Shown in pieces: positions 57,961-64,000 of a stretch of DNA of 64,000 nucleotides; position 1 is the stretch's first letter; each line of letters opens with the position of its first letter. The notes beneath the pieces are model-generated. The model worked only from the letters and a program-made list of their open reading frames with translations, had not been told where the DNA came from and did no database searches. Origin of the DNA: Oryzias latipes (lineage: Eukaryota > Chordata > Actinopteri > Beloniformes > Adrianichthyidae); contig NC_019872.2 of the NCBI RefSeq assembly GCF_002234675.1, positions 12,645,950 through 12,709,949 of the forward strand. The letters are read 5' to 3'. Made by a program: the position numbers and the translations under genes.

Positions 57961-58620
57961 TCTCGCAGCACGCCTGCTTGTGCCTATTTCACGGTTTAGA
58001 GAACCGGTGTCAAGGGTTATAGAGCAGCTGCACGATTTGCCTGTCTCGGCTAAAGGCTGCAAACATCTGCATGCGGTGCTGAGCTGTCAGATGAGCCTCA
58101 ATCCTCTGCAAAGTGATGGGACCTGTTCAATGGGCTGGGTCTTTATCCCTTTTTGTCTCTGCTTCCTTATTCACTTCCCCTCCCGATGCTGTTGTCTGGA
58201 AAAATGATTCTCCCTTCGCTCTCTGCGGGAAAATAGAGTGGAGTAAAAAGGGGCACACATGAGGGGGGAGAGCCAGGGAGGATAACTGATTGCTCCTATT
58301 GTCAAATAGTGAGGCTTGCTGCCTCTCAGGGTGTAATTGCTGCACAAGGAGGGCAATGTGTCTGGACAGGAAGGGAGCACCAAAGAATGACAAATTAAAG
58401 GAAAGGTGGGCCTTTTTCCATGAAATGGGGGCTGTGCAGTTGGAGGTCTGCATTTAAAATCAAGCATGAACGCAAAATGTTCTCAAACCCTTTTTTAAAA
58501 TGTTGTTATTCTGCAACTCTTCCGTTCAGCGTTATGTATTTATAAAAACAGAAAAGCACTCAAGCAAAAGTGGATGCCTTTTTTAAAAGATGGCCTAAAG
58601 AGAGTTTTAGCATTTAGTGG
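57961..58620. other. Non-repetitive block, possible conserved non-coding elements
   Basis: Evenly composed sequence with TCCTATTGTCAAATAGTGAG and GGGTGTAATTGCTGCACAAG, unlike the AT-rich flanks. Open frames on both strands overlap and lack splice context, so I do not call a gene. Confidence 0.25.
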
Positions 58621-58639
58621 AGGAGAATAATAATAATAA

Positions 58640-58760
58640 TAATAGTAAACTTTATTTGTATAGCACCTTTCCAGAAAAAAATCACAAAGTTCTTCACAGT
58701 ACAACACGATAAAACAACAGTAAAACACAGTAAAAACACATGTTAAAAAGAAATTAAGAA
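58640..58760. repeat. Retroposon end fragment
   Basis: AAACTTTATTTGTATAGCAC, then CACAAAGTTCTTCACAGTAC and AAAACA-type units, matching the piece at 22,650-22,820. Confidence 0.55.
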
Positions 58761-58887
58761 AGAAAAAAAAAGAAGTGGAGGAGAAGAAATGTCTGCAAAT
58801 GACTTACATCTAATTTAGATTGGATTTGGTTTGTTTTAAGCAATCAAAACAAAAAATACTGAAGAAGACAAACAAAAATATATTTTC

Positions 58888-58888
<1 letters not shown>

Positions 58889-58974
<86 letters not shown>
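58889..58974. repeat. (TA)n-(GA)n compound microsatellite
   Basis: About 15 TA units followed by about 27 GA units, a typical hypervariable locus. Confidence 0.97.
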
Positions 58975-58982
<8 letters not shown>

Positions 58983-61900
58983 TATCAATATTATGATTAT
59001 TATTGAATTTATTGGAAAAATAAAAAATTAAGAAGCAAACAAAGATACTTCCATATTTGAATGCCCACATACACAAATAAGTGATGCTACTTTACTCTTA
59101 TTCATAAATAGACATATTTGTATATATACATACAATACATGACACATTGGATCCAATAAATGAGAAGTTTTTCAAAAATAAAAAATAATTGTTTTCTTGA
59201 AAAGGTATGGGAGTGAGCAAACTTACATGACCAAACTGCTGTTATGTTTTACTTGAATTTTTTTTATAGTTATCACAATTTGATTAATAACTTCCAAATA
59301 GAGTTATTTATATGCTACCAGTCCAAATATCAAATCCATAACAAAGATTGAGCCCAATTGATAACCAAAAAAATACGTTAAATTCTTCCAGAAATGCTTA
59401 TTACCTATGCTCAAGTATCAAAATAGAATTTTTTTAACAAAGTGGAGTACATTTTACTTTTAATGAATAAAAATATATATATTTGGTTTTGTGTAGCTTG
59501 ATAAAAATGATTGATGAAAACAGATTTTGTTTCTTTTAATATTCTGGGATTCTTGTAAAGTAAAAGCATCAGCCAACCTTTTTAAATGTCTGAATGGTGA
59601 AAATGTTGATTAATTTCGGGTGGGCCTTGTATGATGAATAAAAATAGTTGATTATAATATCATCAACAATTTACATATAATACAGAGGAAAACACCTCCC
59701 CTGTGATTGCAGAAGCAGCCTTTGTCTCCATTTTTTTGGTATTCAAGGGGATTTAACTCAACTTCTTCCACTTGTTTCCATCGGAGCGTGTCTCATGTTT
59801 GTCAAAGGGCTTGATGGGAAGCAGGTGTTAAAGGAGCTTTTCAGATTGGCTGGATCTGTGTGTAAAGCAGCAGAGAAACAGCAGGTTTACCGCAAAGATG
59901 TGGGTATTTTTAACAATTTCTTCAAAACCCCCTCCCCACTCATGCCCTCAGAATCTCTCAGATGTTGCATTACAAAAAAAGAAAAAACTCACAACAGATG
60001 CATAAATGATCTAAAACCACAACAGAGCATGACCTTTAACCAGCGGGACAACTCGTCCCTCGCAGCGCAGATTGGATTGAGAAAACTCAAGCGTGCAGTA
60101 TTGTCTGAGAGACGACTTTGCTTTAATGCGTCATCAAAGCGAGTCCTGCACGTCTCCCAGAACGCCTCTGTGTGTTTTCGTATTCTGCTCACAGGCTTAG
60201 CGGTGCAGCTATGGAAAAGAGGGTGATTTGGTATTTTGGAATTTTTGGGGCGGTTTTGATAACATTTGCACCTCGAAGTATGTTTGGGATTGGATGAGTG
60301 CACACGGAAAGCATGCACCCAAGCTCTACAAGAACCACATTTAGATACAGTCTGATGCTGGTGACGCCACAAGCATCCGAGAGAGAAAAAAAACACCCCA
60401 AAAGATGCTGCGAACATCTGCAAGAGCCCCTCATACATGAAGGTGTGCTGCCAATTAGAGTCTTTGCGAGATAGTTTTTTTTTGTGATTTTTTGTGTGTG
60501 CAATTATGTGTGTAAGCGCGCGTGTGTACAGTGTGTCTAAATTGGAACGCAGTAATTAAATGCGTAGACCTCTCCACTATCTCCTCCTCCAGCCAGCGCC
60601 AGTGACGCACAAACCGCAGCACAGCCATGAGTCATCAGGCCCCCAGGATCACCACCCCTCCTTCTATTTCTCCATCCCTGCCTCTATCCACCTCTACTTG
60701 TCTCTTTATAACCCTCTCTACCTCTCTCTACACATTCCTGCATCCCCGTCTTTCAAATTACCCTCCATCCCTCTTCTCTCCGTCTCAGGCACTTGCACGA
60801 CACAAGCAACCACACTTCTTCTGCCCAATTTCTACTTCAATCTAACATGCTCATGTTTATCTCTCCACATCTGGCCATCGATCTTCCTCCTGCACCCCCC
60901 CCCCCCCACACACACACACACAAACATCACCTTTCCTCTCTGCTTGATCTGTTTTTGCCCTCTTTATCTCCCCCTGTTAACCTCTTCTCAGCCCCCCATG
61001 AACAGGAGGGTTTTATTAAGTTTGGCACACTCACAAGCAGTGCGGCAACAGGAGGCAAAAAAGAAAAGTGAGTGGAGATTTTTTTGGGGGAGCGGCGAGG
61101 AGAGGTGGGTGGGCGGCGAGCAAAAGAGCAGCAGTGACAGTGCGACCGGTGCACAGAGTAGAGGAGGCTGTGTGAACAAGTGAGAGGAAATGAGAGGGAG
61201 AAAGAGCGTGAATTGAAGCATTTGCCACCTGGTGTCTTGAGTCATTATCTGACTCACAAGAGGCGCTTATCTTTTCAGCAAAACGCACAAGCGTGCAAGC
61301 ACATATGCTCCCGCATGAAATAAAAAAACAAAAAAGCTGGAATAGAAAGTCAAAGCAACACTTTTGAGTGTCAGTGGGGAAGGACGGAAGGCAAAGAATC
61401 TCTGTCAGACAAAGTTTTGGATGTGGCAAAAGAGAAAAAAAAGAACGTTTCATTTCCATCTCTCTGAGTGTTTATAACACGAGTAGGAAGGGAGAGGATA
61501 TTAAATGTATGACTCATAAATGTAAGTGCCTCTGTGCCCCACCAACGCCCTGCAGAGAGGGCTTCCATCCACTGCTGCTGCAGGAGGGATAAAAAAAAAG
61601 GCAATTTCGTGCTTTAGTTGGTGTGGTTATCCAATTAGTTACACAAAACATGTGGCTAAGCGGATGTATGCTAGAATGCCTCTGTTCCTGATACATGTTT
61701 TATCCCTGAGAGAGCCTTTGCAAATATAAGGCAAAGCTGTCTGATGAAATATTATATTTTGAGTGCAATAGTTCTTCTTTTTTTTTTTTTTGTATTTAGC
61801 ATTGTTTGTGATGGTTCAACAGAGGAGATCACGCGCTGTTATCCCCTAAGCCGACAGCGATAATTCAAGGTATACAGCAAACTGAAGGTGTAATCTGTGA

Positions 61901-62839
61901 GTTCATTAAAAAAAGCCACAGGGCTTTGTTTCTACAAGGGTTAGTCAAAGTTAAAGAGGGGTTTATTATCAGATGGCAACACGTGTTCATCAATCATGCA
62001 TACTTCCTGGACTTGGGTAAAAAACTGGAAGGAGGATGTGAAACATTAAACAATCTCAAAGCATCTGTAGATCTGGACCTCATTAAACTGACAAACTTTA
62101 ACTCCCAGATTTAAAAAGTTCTTGAATTTGCATTGATGTGCTAGCAACGTCAAGTCTTACCTCAGCAGCCATAATTCTCAATCACAACTTTGCACAGGGC
62201 GAGTGACTCAACATTACAGCACTCCTCTCCACTTGAGTACCACACATTCATCTCAAACATCTGAAATTTTATGGCTTATATTTAGAAAGGGAAGCCTAAA
62301 GCAGACAATAAAGACTTTTAATAGGAATGCACAACACAGATATTTCAAGCAAACACAGGGACTTGACGATAGCATCATTGTGTGGAGGATTTAAACGATC
62401 GCCTCCAGTGCACATGTAGCCTATTTTCTGAAAATATCTCTTGGAGCAACGATAAAAACAGTGATTTACTTGTTTGGGGAGAAAAAAAATCTGTTGATAT
62501 TTGCAGATATAAAGCGTCTGAGAGGTGAATTTAAACAACATAGTTCAAAATGATGACACTCATTTGGTTTATCTTATGACTGCAATGCAGGTCACTTTAG
62601 ACGTGAGCAATACTTCCAAAAACTTTGTTTCCTTTACTGAGTGAGAAGTCTGCTGGAACTCCAATGTTTAGTTTAAAAGAAAAAAAAAGAGATTTCTGAA
62701 GACTTTTTACTGAACACTTATTGAACACTTCTTAGATTTAACTATACTAAGTCTTTAATTCTGGGCCTTGTGTGATAGTGATGAAAAGGTTTTAGACAAC
62801 AGGTAACACTTGTACGTTTCTTTAATTCTTTGGGATTTC
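58975..62839. other. Gene desert with pyrimidine-rich and CA-repeat stretches
   Basis: 60,560-60,890 is C/T-rich, ending in a C run and (AC)n at 60,893-60,922. 61,190-61,300 and 61,790-62,060 are evenly composed and non-repetitive, with words such as TTATCCCCTAAGCC and CAGATGGCAACACG. I found no exon with both borders. Confidence 0.3.
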
Positions 62840-63740
62840 ACCAGGAAAAAAAATACACTACTCACAGTAAAGCTACACTCACATTGAATGCAATTTGCGC
62901 ATCAGGGGCGTCCAGTTTCCATGTTAAGTCAATGTTCAGACGTGATTGGAAGTCCTGCAGTGGAATATGCGCATTGAGCATTGAGCACTATGTGTCGCTC
63001 TGGCTGCAGCGCCTTTTGGATGTCTTGGCGTGATGGTGCGTCGAGAGTTTTAAATGTCTGAACTTGGGCAAAAAGGACAAGTTGTGTCAACCAATCTAGA
63101 CTCAGCCTTGGACTTTGACGTGTTGCATCGGTTGGAGTCCAAAACCAACGTCGAGGAAAATTTGATTTCTGTCCTCTTGAAACTTTATAGTTTCCTTTTT
63201 TCCATCAAAAAAATAATAAAAAGGTCCTCTAATTTTATTCCTATTATTTTTTTCCCTCCTCCACTGAATAATGTGGAACAGCAAGTTGTCAAACTGGGTC
63301 ACAGAGAGATGGAAGTAGCGGTGAAAGTAGCTGTCAATCAGACACAGTTCCTGCTGTAGATGGTGACGCTCACCGTACTGGGAGAATCTCTGAATTCATC
63401 TCATGGAGACGTAATTACCGACGCTTTTGTAGAGCTTTTCAAAACAAATAAACCTGATCTCTCAACATCATCTGTGTCCTCCGTGTGTTGTAAATGAGAT
63501 ATACAGTCAATGCTCCCATGTAGCAATGAGGCTAAAAACTTTTAATAGTGACTCCTCTCACGTGCGTCTGGAGCGTCAAGTTTATGAACACATTTTTGGA
63601 CAAGCACAAAGCAGCGAATTTGACGTTTGTTGAAAGAAAGGCATAAATCGCGTTCAGTGTGAACGTTGCATAAGTTAGAGATGTTGTTATTTACATGAGT
63701 TCTTTTCCTATTTGGTCTGAATTGTAAGGAAATAAGCAAA
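62840..63740. mobile_element. Probable non-autonomous PIF/Harbinger-like DNA element
   Basis: GCGTCCAGTTTCCATGTTAA and TGGATGTCTTGGCGTGATGG lie on the left side, and CGTCTGGAGCGTCAAGTTTA, CGAATTTGACGTTTG on the right. These are phrases I associate with a widespread fish Harbinger-type family rich in GACGCG words. The 101-codon plus-strand frame (63,054-63,359) has no family resemblance. Ends are not defined. Confidence 0.4.
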
Positions 63741-64000
63741 AGTTTCTTTTGATATTACTAATAATGAAAGAGAAGAAACACCTCTTTCATTAGCTTTACA
63801 TATATTACCTCAAAAATTAAGACAATAATAAAGAGAGCCCCAAATAACAAAAATTGACCATGTCAATTTTTTTTGGTCATTTAGGTGACCCAACATTTAT
63901 TGGTGAACAGGATAGTAGACCACAGCTGCATTGTCCAAGTCACATGGTCTTGTGTCCACCACAAACGTTCACGTTGCTTGTGAATGGTCTGTCTGGAAAC

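Noticed and set aside
59795..60438. 143- and 149-codon overlapping frames on opposite strands
   Set aside because: Neither has exon borders, homology I can recognise or conserved motifs. The overlap suggests chance openness in an evenly composed stretch.
60560..61183. 207-codon plus-strand frame
   Set aside because: It is dominated by pyrimidine-rich low-complexity and CA repeats (Leu/Pro/Ser/His-rich), without coding features.

Overview
The window is nuclear DNA of a teleost fish, probably a percomorph. Genes are split by many small introns with GT-AG borders. The spaces between are AT-rich and full of fish-type transposons: tRNA-derived SINEs, RTE and L2 LINE remnants, a Tc1 element, hAT-type MITEs and a Ty3-like LTR element. 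No prokaryotic or viral gene organisation is seen.

Layout. (1) 1-7,400, minus strand: the first two coding exons of cct8 (chaperonin TRiC/CCT theta subunit) run off the left edge, followed upstream by an orphan minus-strand exon at 2,854-2,998 and by a complete pimreg (PICALM-interacting mitotic regulator) gene of about 240 codons. (2) 7,400-11,500: repeats, including an L2-type LINE end. (3) 11,533-14,215, minus strand: tmigd1, a small two-Ig-domain membrane protein; its last exon is only tentatively placed. (4) 17,325-31,431, plus strand: all 17 coding exons of slc47a1 (MATE1, H+/organic cation antiporter), 650 codons. Its introns hold a satellite, a Tc1 element, SINEs and a nested repeat stack. 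(5) 31,432-41,400: transposons, including a 1.47 kb CpG-rich element with terminal inverted repeats (TIRs) and a complete non-autonomous LTR retrotransposon flanked by a perfect TTATT target duplication. (6) 41,400-64,000: no exon that I could support. This is a gene desert with repeats and several non-repetitive, motif-rich blocks that may be conserved regulatory elements of a gene outside the window.

The four genes have no obvious shared function (protein folding, mitosis, epithelial adhesion, cation export). Exon borders were placed by hand from reading frame, splice signals and remembered family features. Nothing was aligned by computer. The most rewarding structures are the repeats: a roughly 0.5 kb inverted-repeat family with five copies, two of which were later hit by other transposons with clean target duplications; the LTR element whose interior is mostly proline-rich tandem repeats; and a hAT MITE sitting in an RTE LINE. 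In slc47a1, a glutamate that is functionally important in mammalian MATE1 (Glu389) is aspartate.
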